64,000 nt of DNA from Flaccisagitta enflata (GCA_965153355.1 OZ231127.1:6324001-6388000), one strand, 5' to 3'. Numbered from the stretch's first letter, positions 50,459-62,895 are shown. The notes: generated from the sequence alone by a model not told the origin. Numbers and translations are program-made.

Positions 50459-53105
50459 CTGTAAAAAAGCAGTTATAGGATAAATACAATACAATGTGGA
50501 GTTATGCAACAAATAAAGAGTAATTAACCATTTACATTTCTTACACGGATGTATCGAGAGAGAGACGCACGAAAACATACAAATTTTACTTTTACAATCA
50601 TCCCCAATGGGGGGATGACATCCCCATGACCCCATCTTTGACGTGTACGGCGTGTTCGCGCTTAGACCATCTATCTCTCAGAAGGCACGATAAATTCCAA
50701 AACACGCACAATCCATTTAGAACACGCACATACACACAACAGCAACAAACATTTAAAAACAATTTGTCCCACGTCCCCCCCTCGTATGTACCGAGTTCGT
50801 GCGGTAATTCGTGGCAGAAGACGGCGATGGAGGTGGAGAATCCAGTGGTGATGGAAGTGGCAAAGGCGGCCCCAATCGCCATTCCATCGGTGAAATTGTG
50901 GATGCCATCTCCCATGATGACCATCCAAGCCACGGAACTGACGTTACCGGGGACGTCGTGGGAATGCCCGTGATGTCCGTGCCCGTGGCTGTGCCCATGG
51001 CCGTGCCCATGCCCGTGATGATGATGGTGATGAGAGTGACCGCGCTCGGATAATTGAGATCGACGATCACGGGCCTCGCGAGCCTAAAGAAAAGTAAATG
51101 TACAATACCATGATAAAGAGAAAAGTGATTTCTTGGCATTTTGAATTTTGAGGGTTGAGAAAATCATGTTCGCACAACTAGTCTACGCAATTTGAAGTAT
51201 GCTCGGTATTGAAAAGGAAATACACCGCACAAAATTGAAAACAATAACACAAATTTTGAGACGTTGACAATGTACCGAGGACATTAAAACCTTAAATGGT
51301 AATCCATGATGGATTCAAACCATATGAAATCCAGAATCGATCTACAAATGATCCATGGCCAACCCAAATCGACCAAGATGGTTAGAAACGCCGTTCTCAT
51401 CGAAAACTTACATCAAGAATAGCACCAACTTGGGCAACCGCGCATGACAGCAACCTCGTATGAGGTGAGAATGCGCGCGCTCAATTGTTGAGATACTTCA
51501 ACTTAAATGTCTTACACAATGTCGCAAAAGACCAAAACAACCGAGAATAATTGACAGAATGTACCCTTCGCAAGTAATGCCGCTTCTTCACAAAGTAAAG
51601 CAAAATCGTTACAATTTGAGAGAAAAATACTGGATGGGCTTAATCAAAAGATCATAAGATGCAATAGTTCAATTGTGAATAAAATGACCCCGCTCGTTAA
51701 ATGAATTAATGAATCAGGTTACGAGCACCTCTATCACTGCTGTCTCACATAAGGTTTGAGACAAGAATGATACTACTATGCGTTTTTTTGCATTTTTGTA
51801 GAGTTCATGAGTATACAAATAAAAAACAAGTAGAAAATCTTTGCCAAGGTGCTTTTTGAAAAAATAAAAAATTCCACATTTTTAGCTTCATTTTGCATTG
51901 ACTATTTCTCAGGTTGGTTTGACCTATCTATTGACAGCATAATGATAATCCTGATGAAATTCCCTTTCATTTGATAGGTCGCATTATACAGTTTTCACAA
52001 AAAATAAAAATTTTCATTTTTAAAGCTAGCGTAACAAAATTACAACAGTGGCCTAAAACATGAAATTTCCATTTCTTATGAAAACCATACAGTGCGACCT
52101 ATCAGTTGTTGGAATTTTATCAGGATTAACATTATGCTGTCAAAAAATAGTTCAAATCAACCTAAAAAATTTTTTTTGCAAAATAATTTTAAAAATTTTA
52201 AAATTTTTATATTTTTTTCAAAAAGCGCCTCAGGAAAGATTTTCTATTTGATGGTTCTCGGTTTCTATACACATGAACTCTGCAAAAATGCAAAAAACCG
52301 CATATTAATATTATTCTTGTCTCAAACCTTATGTGAGACAGTATGGAGCTATGCTTTGTGGTGTGCTCATGTGACTGGCCTAGCCAAAACTAATTCTAAG
52401 CAGTTAAAGCAAATCTCGCAACGAACCTTGAAACTTGTTCTTTCGTCGTCGATTTTGTTGTCACGCGAATGTTGTTGATCGGTGAGGACCGTGGGCAGGA
52501 CCACTTCGGCGGGTTTAGCCAAAGGAGATGGCTCCAACGCCGACTTCCCGTTGTTTTGACGAGGGTCCTGAATGGGGGGCGGGGGGTGTTAGGAAAGAGT
52601 GTGAGAGGAGATACACTATGCAATGTAGATAAGAGAGAGTAAGAAGTGTGTGTGTGCGTGTGTTTGCGCGTGCAGGTGTGTGTCTGTGTCAGTGTGAGTG
52701 TCTGTGCGTTAGCTAGTGTGTGTGTATGTGTTTTTGTGAGAGAGACAGACAGACAAACAAAAGCTAGGACGTTTTATTAATTTAAGCAGGGTACCAGTGC
52801 CCGAGCACGCGTACCATATAAAAGTTTTTTTTTATCAAAGTTTTCCTATCTGTTGCAAATTCATATTTCTGTACCTGAAACAAGTAAAAAACTTTTGAAA
52901 ATTAAGCGGTTCTATTTAAGCACAAACCAATTGAAAATTTCTGCTTGTAGGCGCCCAAAATTTAACTTAAGACTAACTTTGGATAGACAAGCTTCCATTT
53001 CCTCGTCGTCGGAATGACAGACTGGATCATCGTCGTCTCTTGGAGCCGTTGGCGCGTGGCAGTGTGTCTCATTGTGGTGTTCAGCCGTGGCCAACTGCTT
53101 CAATG
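50270..53105 (-). CDS. LIV-1 subfamily ZIP zinc transporter (SLC39), partial and frameshifted
   Basis: ZIP proteins import zinc or related metals into the cytosol. Four minus-strand exons (52978-53105, 52427-52567, 50792-51083, 50270-50458) join in phase. They encode an acidic/His loop, a linker, a His-rich stretch, then [20 protein letters not shown] (TM4), [13 protein letters not shown] (TM5, the LIV-1 motif) and [12 protein letters not shown] (TM6). HNFTDG and HELPHE hold the metal-binding His, Asp and Glu residues. [11 protein letters not shown] separates it from the ZIP8/14 group, which has EEFPHE. N-terminal exons (signal peptide, TM1-3) and the last exon (TM7-8) are not in reach. One extra base near 50321-50326 breaks the frame in TM6. 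Closest vertebrate relatives look like ZIP10/ZIP6. Confidence 0.88.
50792..51083 (-). CDS. ZIP exon: His-rich loop, TM4 and TM5 start
   Basis: It begins [20 protein letters not shown], followed by a His/Gly repeat (about 18 His in 34 residues), then [40 protein letters not shown] and [12 protein letters not shown]4 supplies His, Asn and Asp and TM5 supplies two His and two Glu for the binuclear metal site. Acceptor is TTCTTTAG|GCTCG; donor CTCG|GTACAT leaves one base. Confidence 0.93.
51084..51739. other. ZIP intron, nothing recognised
   Basis: AT-rich, non-repetitive intronic sequence before the next foldback element. Confidence 0.6.
51740..52341. mobile_element. Foldback MITE in ZIP intron
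   Basis: CTGTCTCACATAAGGTTTGA at the left mirrors TCAAACCTTATGTGAGACAG at the right. Inner pairs include GACAAGAATGATACTA and the opposite arm, and GGTCGCATTATACAG / ATACAGTGCGACC. 602 bp, no supported ORF. It ends about 85 bp from the ZIP exon at 52427. Confidence 0.88.
52427..52567 (-). CDS. ZIP exon: loop linker (47 codons)
   Basis: It reads [20 protein letters not shown] then [20 protein letters not shown] and ends TSFK. Acceptor CCCATTCAG|GACC and donor TTCAAG|GTTCGT are both phase 0, fitting the neighbours. The sequence is a polar linker without a recognisable domain. Confidence 0.65.
52978..53105 (-). CDS. ZIP exon: cytosolic loop with His and acidic residues
   Basis: It encodes [20 protein letters not shown] then [20 protein letters not shown]. 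This is a His/Asp/Glu-rich stretch as in the TM3-TM4 loop. The acceptor CTCACCAG directly follows an 80-bp CT microsatellite. Donor is CCAAA|GTTAGT, phase 0. No homology can prove this exon alone; phase and composition support it. Confidence 0.65.
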
Positions 53106-53106
53106 C

Positions 53107-53107
<1 letters not shown>

Positions 53108-53188
<81 letters not shown>
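53108..53188. repeat. (GA)n microsatellite abutting ZIP exon acceptor
   Basis: About 40 GA repeats; CT on the gene strand, ending right at the CACCAG acceptor. Confidence 0.97.
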
Positions 53189-53190
<2 letters not shown>

Positions 53191-53299
53191 CGAAATTACC
53201 AAAGACATTCCTAGACCTCCCTTAAAACCTAGGAAAAACGTTGAGTTCTGCCTTGAACTGATATCATACGATCTTCACAGAAGAAATCTTTCCACCTTA

Positions 53300-53655
53300 G
53301 GGAAAAGTTAATTTGTTGACCAGTTAAAGGTTACTAGTTGATCGCAAATCAATCAATATTTAGTCTGAGCATCCCTCAACTGTATCATGGCCGCCATTTG
53401 TTGGGAAAGAAAATTTCAAGGCCTCTTGAGGTACTCTGGAGTGATGGCATGCCAGACCATTCTCGCCATTAACTTGATCCCTTCTTTTGCTACGTTTAGT
53501 CTTACTGCTCTAAAGAGACTCAACGAATCATAGAAAAATAGGTGACATAAATGAAGCCCTTCAAATTTGCAAGCAGTCTGCGCAAACCGCATCAGTCTAG
53601 CTCAACTGGTTAAGTGGTAATTCAAAAAAGAGTGAAGTAATATTGTTTGAAGATT
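53300..53655 (-). repeat. Inverted partial copy of the 19.2-21.3 kb repeat
   Basis: Segments matching 21300-21084 and then 19560-19310 occur here in reverse order and strand, lacking the 1.5 kb foldback core. It therefore looks like an empty or deleted version of that locus. Confidence 0.65.
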
Positions 53656-53724
53656 GTGTGGATTGGAAACAAGGCCGGATACACGGGCCAAGACGGTGCG
53701 CCGGGCGTTATTAATTCTTAGACC

Positions 53725-53985
53725 TAACCCTAGCTCAATCAGACCTACCCTAAGCTCAATCAGACCTATCCCTAGCTCTATCAGACTTATCCTAAGCTCT
53801 ATCAGACCCTATCCTAACAGCTTTATCAGACCTATCCCTAGCTCTATCAGACCTATCCCGAGCTCTATCAGACCTATCCGAGCTCTATCAGACTGTCCGA
53901 AGCTCTATCAGACCTATCCCCATACTATCCGACCTATCACCAGACCTATGCGACCTATCCCCAACTTGATCAGACCTCAACTTAG
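53725..53985. repeat. TCTATCAGACCTATCCC minisatellite
   Basis: About 16-17 bp unit (AGCTCTATCAGACCTATCC), about 14 copies. A sister array is at 56600-56955. Confidence 0.92.
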
Positions 53986-53999
53986 CTGATTATTTTAGT

Positions 54000-55330
54000 G
54001 AATGAAATGAATTTTTGTGAATGAAATGAATTTTTGTGAATGAAATGAATTTTGTGAATGAAATGAATTTTGTGATTGAAATGAACGAAATGAGTTTTCA
54101 GTTGACTTCAAACATTTTCAACCAATGAAATAAATGAATGAATGAATGAATGAATGAATGAATCAATCAATGAAGAAATGAATGAATGAATGAATGAATG
54201 AATTAATGAATTTATGAATGAAATGAATGAATTTATGAATGAATGAATGAATTTATGAATGAAATGAATTTTAGTGAATGAATTTTAGTGAATGAAATGA
54301 ATTTTGGTAAATGACCTCAATGTAGCTGATTGTTTTAGTGAATGAAATGAATTTTAGTGCATGAAATGTATTTCAGCGAATGAAATGAACGAATTGAGTT
54401 TTCAATTGATTTCAAACATTTTCAGTGAATGAATGAATGAATGAATGAATGGAATGAATGAATGAATGGAATGAATGGAATGAATGGAATGAATGGAATG
54501 AAATGAATGGAATGAATGAAATGAATGAAATGAATGAGATGAATGAGATGAATGAAATGAATGAATGAAATGAATGAATGAAATGAATGAAATGAATGAA
54601 TGAAATGAATAAAATGAATGAAATGAATGAATGAAATGAATGAAATGAATGAAACAAATGAATGCAACGAATGAATGAAATGAATGAATGAAATAAATGA
54701 ATGAAATGAATGAATGAAATGAATGAATGAAATAAATGAATGCAACGAATGAATGAAATGAATGAATGAAATGAATGAATGAAATGAATAGAATGAATGA
54801 AATGAAATGAATGAAATGAATGAATAAAAGATAAGTGAATAGATAAGAAATGAATGAAATGAATGAATGAAATGAATGAAATGAATGAAATGAATGAAAT
54901 GAATGAATGAAATGAATGAATGAATGAATGAATGAATGAAATGAATGAATGAAATGAATAAAATGAATGAAACAAATGAATGCAACGAATGAATCTAACG
55001 AATGAATGAAATGAATGAAATGAATGAATGAAATGGAATGAATGAATGAAAGAATGAAAAGAATGAAATAAATAAATGAAATGAATAAAATGAATGAATG
55101 AAATGAATGAATGAATGAAATGAATGAAATGAATGAAACAAATGAATGCAATGAATGTAACGAATGAAATGAATGAATGAAATGAATGAATGAAATGAAA
55201 GAATGAAAAGAATGAAATAAATGAATGAATGAAATGAATGAAAAGAATGAAATAAATGAATGAAATGAATGAAATGAATGAAATAATGAATGAAAGAAAT
55301 GAATTTTAGTGAATGAAATGAATTTTAGTG
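54000..55330. repeat. (GAAT)n / GAAATGAAT array
   Basis: About 1.3 kb of GAATGAATGAAAT units. The three overlapping Ser/Phe/His/Ile ORFs on minus are artefacts. Confidence 0.96.
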
Positions 55331-55435
55331 ATTGAGAAATGAACGAAATAAGTTTTCAATTGATTTCAAACATTTTCAGCGAGTTTTCATTCGAGCGTGA
55401 CCGACGGATGGACAGACGGACATTTATATATATAC

Positions 55436-55454
55436 TTTATACATTCATATATAC

Positions 55455-55526
<72 letters not shown>
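55436..55526. repeat. (AT)n microsatellite
   Basis: About 40 AT repeats following a degenerate TATACATT start. Confidence 0.96.
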
Positions 55527-55529
<3 letters not shown>

Positions 55530-55683
55530 TAAAAACTCTAGCATCTGGGAATCATCTTAGCATATTTCTGAATCGACTTTCAAGTGATTTTTCGAGATTT
55601 TCAACTCGAAGGCGCTGACCGACCAACCAACCAACCAACCGACAGACAGAGTTAGTTGAAGGTGCTATAGCGCACCTAAAAAC

Positions 55684-55862
55684 GAGTGAAATATTTCATT
55701 CAAGGTTGAGTAACTTTTAAATGCGTTGAGTTAGAAAGATGCGGTTTGCGTAGATCGCTTGCAAATTTGAAAAGCTTAAGTTTCGTCACCAATTTTTTTA
55801 GGTTTGGTCAAATATAACCAGAGATATACGTTAAAATGTGCGAAAAGATTTAAATTGTGAAG
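55684..55862. repeat. Inverted copy of the 19.2 kb element half
   Basis: AGAAAGATGCGGTTTGCGTA and GATATACGTTAAAATGTGCG match the 19220-19390 sequence in inverse orientation. Confidence 0.6.
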
Positions 55863-56480
55863 ATTGTATTAAGTCAAAAGTTGACCTCGCGTTCTGTAAA
55901 TACACCAATCACAAATCTTAGGGCAAATTTTATACAAGTCACAGTGCATACAAATACGCAATTTGAAACGCCAAAACTGTTTTCACAATATTCTTATGGT
56001 ATTTTCTTCAATATCTTATTGAGATAAATGATTTATGATTGATAATCATAAATTTTTGATACTCTTCCTTTTCAATCTTTGCCTCACTTTGGACTCATTT
56101 CTAGACCTGACTGAGTGCTGCTTCTTCATACTTCCAATTTCTTTTCTTTTCTTTTCTTTTCTTTGGGTAACGGTGATGGGGCCTAAACCGGCCAGGATTA
56201 AGGGTAATAATCTGTTTTACCCTTTTTTCTGTCTTTTGGTTTTTATTGTATTTTTTTGTCTTTCCTTTCTTCATTGCCTACAATGACACAGTTATAATAA
56301 TAAAACATATCTGCACAATTTACATATGAGAAATGTATTGTGTACTTAAGAACAAATGACAGGTGACAATATTGTTGCGAATAGGCGGGCAGTCCAACCC
56401 CCCACCTCACCCCAACCACGCACCTACACACACCCCCACACACGCAATAACAATTGCAGTATCATGACAGCGCGTTTTTG
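55863..56480. other. AT-rich region, nothing recognised
   Basis: Contains a short TTTTCTTTTC run at 56140-56165. No gene. Confidence 0.45.
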
Positions 56481-56557
56481 CATTTTCAACTTGAGCGTGA
56501 CTAACCGCGGGACAGATGGACCGACAGTCAGATCAACAGATGGACAAAGCCTCTTTT

Positions 56558-57258
56558 AACAAGGCCGGATACACGGGCCAAGACGGTTCGCCGAGCGTTA
56601 TTTATTCATAGCTATCCCTAGCTCCATCAGACCTATCCCTAGCTCTATCAGACCATTCCTAGCTCTATCAGACCTATCCCGCCGGGCATTATTAATCCAT
56701 AGCTATTCCTAGCTCCATCAGTTCTCTCCTTGCTCTATTGTGTTCCTAGCTCTATCAGACCTATCCCAAGCTCTATCAGACCTATCCCAAACTCTATCAA
56801 GCGCTTTCCCTAGCTCATGGGCCAGCATCCAGAGCTCTATCAGACCTATCCCGAGCTCTATCAGACCTATCATCAGCTCTCTCAGACCTATCCCCAGCTC
56901 TATCAGACCTATCACCAGCTCTCTCAGACCTATCCCCAGCTCTATCAGACCTAACCGTAGCTGATTATATTAGTGAATGAAATGACGAGTATCATCAATG
57001 ATGAACGAAATGAGTTTTCTATTGATTTCAAACATTTTTGGCGATTTTTCATTAGAGCGTGACCGACGGATGGACGGACGGACAGAGCTTCTTATAGAAG
57101 GTGCTATGGCGCATCTAAAAGTCATTCTAGCATATTTCTGAATCATTTCCAGTGATTTTTTGCTTCTTTTCGAAATTTTCAACTCGAGCGTGACCAACCA
57201 ACCAACCGACCGACCAACAGACAGAGCTAGTTATAGAGGTGCTCTGGCGCACCTAAAA
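56558..57258 (+). mobile_element. Hairpin-ended element nested in another copy
   Basis: Starts AACAAGGCCGGATACACGGG with GGTTCGCCGAGCG, carries the TCTATCAGACCTATCC minisatellite, and has two successive 3' modules: AGGTGC-tatg-GCGCATCT (57100-57117) and AGGTGC-tctggc-GCACCT (57237-57254), each followed by AAAA. The flanks (GACAAAGCCTCTTTT and ATGCGTGTCTGCAACTAAAA) are the two halves of a disrupted GTTGCG-subfamily copy. Confidence 0.72.
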
Positions 57259-58269
57259 ATGCGTGTCTGCAACTAAAAGCAAAATTGATGAATTTGATTT
57301 TTAAAGAAAATAAGAAGATGCGTTTGATATAACTCACATAAAATCTAACTTTGAATACAAAATTTTGTGTTTGCAAAACAGAGCATTTATCTGAATTTTT
57401 TTATATTTAGGCATACTGTTAAATTTCTAAACCTTTTTGTGCAATTGCCATAATTACATAAAGGAATTGGTTTGTAAGTGTTCCAACGCTTTACAGATAC
57501 ACTTTTTTTTTTAAGCACCTCGTTTATAAGCACGCCCAGCCTCAGATACTGGGAAAATTTAAGCACATTACTAATGCACGCTCCAGGCTGAGATTTCCGA
57601 TTTAAAAAAAATTTTTGGTGAATTTATAAAAGTATGCCAATTTTTAAACATTTTTGCTTGGAATTTCACAAAAACCAATGGAAACTTTGATAGATATTGA
57701 AATTATCAATAATATCAATTTGTCAGCACAGTGGACTACCGCCTTATTGTCACCTAATTTAACGACATTTCGGATTTAACATCCAGTGTTTTTTTTTTCC
57801 CAAATTTTTACAGGTTTTTCAAACAATAATTTTACCTGATTTAAAGACACCTGATGTAACAGCCAAACCTGATTTAAAGTCGCTTTTTTCAAGTCCCTTG
57901 GAATTTTTGTTCCTGATTTAGTGACATTGACATTTTAGTTAAGTTATGTGATTTGAATTTTCATTGAAGCTATGATGTATTACAAAATTGTAGAAAAATA
58001 TTTTAACATAAACTAAGACTAAGACAAAAAAGTGAATAAAATAGCGGCTAAAGAATGAAAAAGCTTCAAAATTACAGTCCCCGACTGGGAACTGTAATCC
58101 TTGAAGCTTTCTCGTGGCATAAACGCAACTCGAGAAGAAGACCAATTTTCAAAAAAAAAAAAAAATTTTTTCAAAAAAAAATATCAAAAAAATTTCAAAA
58201 AAAAATTCAAAAAAAAATTTCAAAAAAAAAAAAAAAAATTTCAAAAAAAAAATTTTTTTTAAATTTTAA

Positions 58270-58735
58270 AAAAATTTCAGAAGTTGATGACAGTAGCTGA
58301 GAGGTGATGACAGTAGTTGAAGGTGATGACAGTAGTTGAAGGTGATGACAGTAGTTGAAGGTGATGACAGTAGTTGGAAGGTGATGACAGTAGTTGAAGG
58401 TGATGACAGTAGTTGAAGGATATGACAGTAGATGAAGGTGATGACAGTAGTTGAAGGTGATGACAGTAGTTGAAGGTGATGACAGTAGTTGAAGGTGATG
58501 ACAGTAGTTGAAGGTGATGACAGTAGTTGAAGGTGATGACAGTAGTTGAAGGTGATGGCAGTAGTTGAAGGTGATGAAAGTAGTTGAAGGTGGTGAAAGT
58601 AGTTGAAGGTGGTGACAGTAGTTGAAGATGGTGAAAGTAGTTGAAGATGATGGCAGTAGTTGAAGATGATGGCAGTAGTTGAAGATGATGGCAGTAGTTG
58701 AAGATGATGACAGTAGCTGAAGAATGAAGATGAAT
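58270..58735. repeat. 19-bp minisatellite GGTGATGACAGTAGTTGAA
   Basis: About 24 copies, with GATGATGGC and GGTGGTGAAA variants toward the right. Because 19 is not divisible by three, all three minus frames give 19-residue repeats. It is preceded by an A/T run (58150-58275). Confidence 0.95.
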
Positions 58736-58849
58736 CTTGAAATCCATGATGATGGCAAACCTTAAGAAAAATCAGAATGTATTGAATGAGCAAGTAAGAA
58801 AATTCATCAACTCCAATCCTTTGTATAAATTGCCTAAGTCATAGTAATA

Positions 58850-59560
58850 TTACTACATAAATCAGCTGATATCTCATAAACCAGACATCAGAATTAATTC
58901 GAATCTTGCAGGGGCTGTTTAATTGAAATCCTATTCCTGTATACCAAATTAAAAAAAAAATTCACACACCTTTACTACCCTTTGCCTCTGTACACTTAGC
59001 ACAAGTCACAGCAGCATGTTACTACATAAATTAGCTAATATCTCATTAACCAGACCTCAGATTTAATTCAAATTTTGCAGGGGCTGTTCAATTGAAATCC
59101 TTTACCTGTAAACCAAATTAGAAAAAAATTCACATGGTTTTACTACCCTTTGCCTATGTAAACTGCTGAAGTCCTAGCAACATATTACTACATAAATAAG
59201 CTAATATCTCATTAAACCAGACCTCAGATTGATTCATATTTTGCAGGGGCTGTTCAATTGACATCCTTTACTTGTAAACCAAATTAAAAAAAAATTCACA
59301 TAGTTTTACTACCCTCTACCTATGTAAATCGCCTAAGTCCTAGTAACATATTACTAAATAAATAGATAAGCTAATATCTCCTACACCAGACCTCAGATTT
59401 AATTCAAATTTTGCAGGGCTGTTTTATTTAGTACCCTCTACTTGTATACCAAATTAAAAAAAAATTCACATAGGTTTACTACCCTCTACCTATGTAAATT
59501 GCTTAAGTCCAGTAAAATATTACTACAAAAATAATAGGCAAAGGGTAGTAAAACTTTATG
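58850..59560. repeat. About 170-bp tandem repeat, four copies
   Basis: Each unit has TTACTACATAAAT, AGCTAATATCTC, CCAGACCTCAGATT, TTGCAGGGGCTGTT and CTACCCT(T/C)T. Units start near 58850, 59022, 59187 and 59350. Confidence 0.85.
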
Positions 59561-60669
59561 AATTTTTCTGAAAATTGGTACACAAGCTCCCATTGACATA
59601 AAAATAACACTGGTAAAGTTTCATAAACTTCTGAGGCCTGGTTCAGAAGATATGACAGGGTTTGACACAGAGTAACAGAGTAACAGAGTAACAGACAGAC
59701 TACGAACAGGCTACTTCACTGGTCACCGGCCGAAAACTGTTAAACGTCGGGGACAAAAAAATTATGAACAAAAATGTTGAAATATCATCAGTAGATAGGT
59801 TTTTTTTGGAAAAATATTTAAATTAAAATCAGTTATTTTTTCCCACAAGTGATTTATGGCATCTTATACTTATGTTTTACATGACATTGTGAGTCGTTAC
59901 AAGGCTACATTTATTTGTTTGTTTTTTCTTGTCGATCTGTCGATCTGTCGATCTGTCTATATGTCTATCTGTTTGTCAGTCTGTTTGTCTTTTGCTCTGA
60001 CTGTCTTAATGTATGTTGACTATTTACACAAACACTATACTGACTATGATAATCAATTAGGCACTGATGCTAGCCTTTATAACTTATGAAGCAGTTTAGA
60101 TCAATGAGAGAAAATTACAAATTCGATTTAACAACATTTGGATTTAACGACCAAAAATCTCTAGTCCCTTCAAGGTCGTTAAATTGGGTTCCCACTGTAC
60201 ATTCAGAATTTTGATACTGATAGAAATAATTGAATCTCTAACAATATTTAAGAATATTATTGCTTAGATACTATTTTTAAAAAGAATTCATTGCAGTTAA
60301 AAGGACCACCTAAAAAAAACAATACATTATGATACTAAATAACCCCAAGAATCTAAAAATTTTATAGTAGATCAAGATACTAATCTCATCCCATGGTTTA
60401 TATGAAAATAGGACAACATCAGTGAGATATACTGTATATTTTTTCATACAAAATACAACCATTATTATATCTTACACTATATTTCATTCTATACTATAGA
60501 AAACTCTATGTTAAACTGTTTTCTATACCCCACTGTGTACTTTGTTCTATACTGAATAGGATAATTACCGACTGATAAATGATAAGCACGCATTTAAGCC
60601 TCGAAAATGAGATTTTGCTAAGCACGCTCAGCCTCAGCCAAAAAAAGTGCGTGCTAAAAAAAAAAGTGT

Positions 60670-62895
60670 AACAGATCGATACCATTGGTCAGTTTATTTC
60701 TTTAAATAACTTTTAAAAAATAGTTCTATTATATAACAACGCGCTCCTCTAAAAAACACACGGATAGGAGACAAATTTGGCGTTCCTGTACACTGTGACG
60801 TAGGTTTCATTGACTTCATCACCATGAGATTATGTTGTTGAAGCTTCCATATCCGTTGCATTTTGGTGAAGGTACAATGTAGAATTTGTAAATATGAGTC
60901 GTCATGCAACATGACGATTACTACATGAATTCGTGCTAATTTCAAGGTAGTATTAGTTACAGCAGGAATTAATAGGTGATTTCTACAACTGCGTACATAA
61001 TTTACAATCTGGATCGTTTTGGGGTCTTTTCAATAGATAGTCTTCACACGTTATTTTTCTTTCTTAATTGGCCCAAAATAAGCGATGGTAACAAAATAAA
61101 TGAAGGCCCATTCATTTTCAAACTATGAGGGGGGGGGGTTGTTATCATTAGCTGTTTACTTCGAACGTAAACCCGTCAAGGCTCAAATGAATATTAGTAA
61201 GTACCCGCTACTCTTTCGTTGGGACGCACATGCTGCAATTATTATGGACCACCAATATAGCTTCTACATGTGACCCTCATAGATTTGGGAGTTGCGTCAA
61301 TTTGCCTTTTTTTTGCCAACGATGTCATGGATATCTAAAAGGGTATGACAATCAAACCACTACGTAGAGAGCGAGAGATTAAGAATTTCCCCTGCCCTGA
61401 GTATCGCTATAAATGATAACACTGTCTGACAGCGCGGCAAACTCATCATTCAAGACGAACGCCATCTCTTGATACACGAGTTGCCAACGAACGAGCGACA
61501 GTTTTCAACAAAGGGACAATAGATATGGTAATAGTAACAATTTCAACGGTAGAACTTACGCGTGTATTCAGTAACATCCGAATCGTCACCTAAGTGTCAC
61601 GCAAAATGAGAAACGGCATCATCAACGTCAATACATTTTAATTTGCAGCCTTTATTGTACGCGTCCCTCATCTCTTCACCTAATCCCTTATTCCAGTTGG
61701 GCATGCGAATGAGCCTTTTTTGGTCGTTCTATCAGTGTTAATCAGTTCATCGGTCCGTAACGAAGTTCTTTTGTGATGTTAGCTTAGAAAATCAATAAGT
61801 TTTTGAAAATGATAACTAAATTTTCTATTGTCAATTTGTCATAATATCAAAACCATATCTTTTTGATGCTTGGTGCCTCAATGACTCAAAATCAAAGATA
61901 AAAGTACAAGAAACCAGGACGCACAGACTTATACATCGACATTTTAACATCATTTGAGAATAAGAAACCGTATGACAGGGAAATTGGACATCCTCCTATG
62001 GAAAAAATAATTGCAATCAAACACAAGAGGGATCCAGACTGTAACGCGGATAACAACCGTGATAAATATCACCAAAAAAATTTTTTGATTGTATCTATGA
62101 TTAATATCATCAATATCTTCCTTCAATTAAATATATCTTTTGTGTCAGGTGGCCGTTATTATTGGGCATCCAATGTAGCGAGAATTCCGGGATCTAGGGC
62201 ACATCGGGGGTCTTAGCTTTCAGTTTAGACGTCAATTTTACCTTTAAGGATCTAAAAACAAACTAAATCTATTAACTTGAGAATGCGTGAAGAAATCAAA
62301 CACTGTCATACGTTCAATGTTTTTGTACTAATAGCAACCATTAATTTAGGACTCTTGACGGGTCTGTGTTGGTTGCTATATTTTATATCATATAAAAAAT
62401 CGCCAAGCGCCTGAGCCTTTTTTTGAATTAGTTATTATCTACAAAGAAATTAAGGGCAAAACTGTTCTTTTGTCTTGCTCTTATCGGAAATTTGAGCAGC
62501 AGCAACAGCAGCAGGGGCAGCAGCAGCAGCAGAGGATTTGAAACAAGCTGCGGTTTCTTGATTCTTAAGGAATTTATGATAATAGTACACATTTAAAACT
62601 CAAAAAAGCGATTGGCGTTTTACATGGAACTAAGCATTGTCCTCTTACACAGCAAGTTAAGACCGCCCCTCATACACTTATCTGCTTATTTCACTGGTGC
62701 TATGCGTTTTAAGCTGAAAATTTAATGCCTATTATTATAAGAGCTAAACAACAAGAGAGTAAGCTAGAATGCCCTGATGACCGCATTAATCTTCATACTA
62801 GTGGATAATTGTCACCAACTTTGTCCATTTGGAATTTGTTCTTGTCAGTACTTGTAGATCTGATAACTGATGCAGACATACTACTATGTACCAAA
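60670..62895. other. Unique region, no gene recognised
   Basis: About 2.2 kb of mostly non-repetitive DNA with a short (CAG)n stretch at 62500-62535 and a G run at 61130. No exon with protein similarity and splice sites was found. Upstream ZIP exons (TM1-3) would be expected on the minus strand at or beyond this region, but I could not see them. Confidence 0.4.

Larger units (their letters stand above)
53668..55681 (+). mobile_element. 2.0 kb hairpin-ended element with large internal arrays
   Basis: Starts AACAAGGCCGGATACACGGG and has GGTGCGCCGGGCG. The interior is a TCTATCAGACCTATCC minisatellite (53725-53985), a GAAT/GAAATGAAT array (54000-55330) and an (AT)n run (55440-55525). It ends CCAACCAACCAACC, GACAGACAGAG, then hairpin AGGTGC-tatagc-GCACCT and AAAA. 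Confidence 0.7.
57728..60199. mobile_element. Nested pogo/Tigger-like element
   Basis: Left end CAGTGGACTACCGCC followed by CACCTAATTTAACGAC; right end GGTCGTTAAATTGGGTTCCC followed by ACTG. The CAGTGGGAACCC end is family-typical. It contains the minisatellite and 170-bp tandem repeat below. Confidence 0.55.
57499..60669. mobile_element. 3.2 kb element with TACACTTTTTTTTTT termini, nested insertions
   Basis: Left end TACACTTTTTTTTTTAAGCA then CCTCGTTTATAAGCACGCCC and GCCTCAG; right end AAGCACGCTCAGCCTCAGCC then GTGCGTGCTAAAAAAAAAAG and TGTA. The ends are inverted copies. The interior holds another element and arrays, and no transposase. Confidence 0.68.

Noticed and set aside
54402-55151. 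249-residue Ser/Phe/His/Ile ORF on minus and two overlapping ones
   Set aside because: A GAAT-type repeat gives three simultaneous open frames with the same composition. It lies inside a transposable element.
58207-58793. 183-residue repeated-peptide ORFs
   Set aside because: The 19-bp minisatellite makes 19-residue repeats in all three frames, so openness is not evidence of coding.
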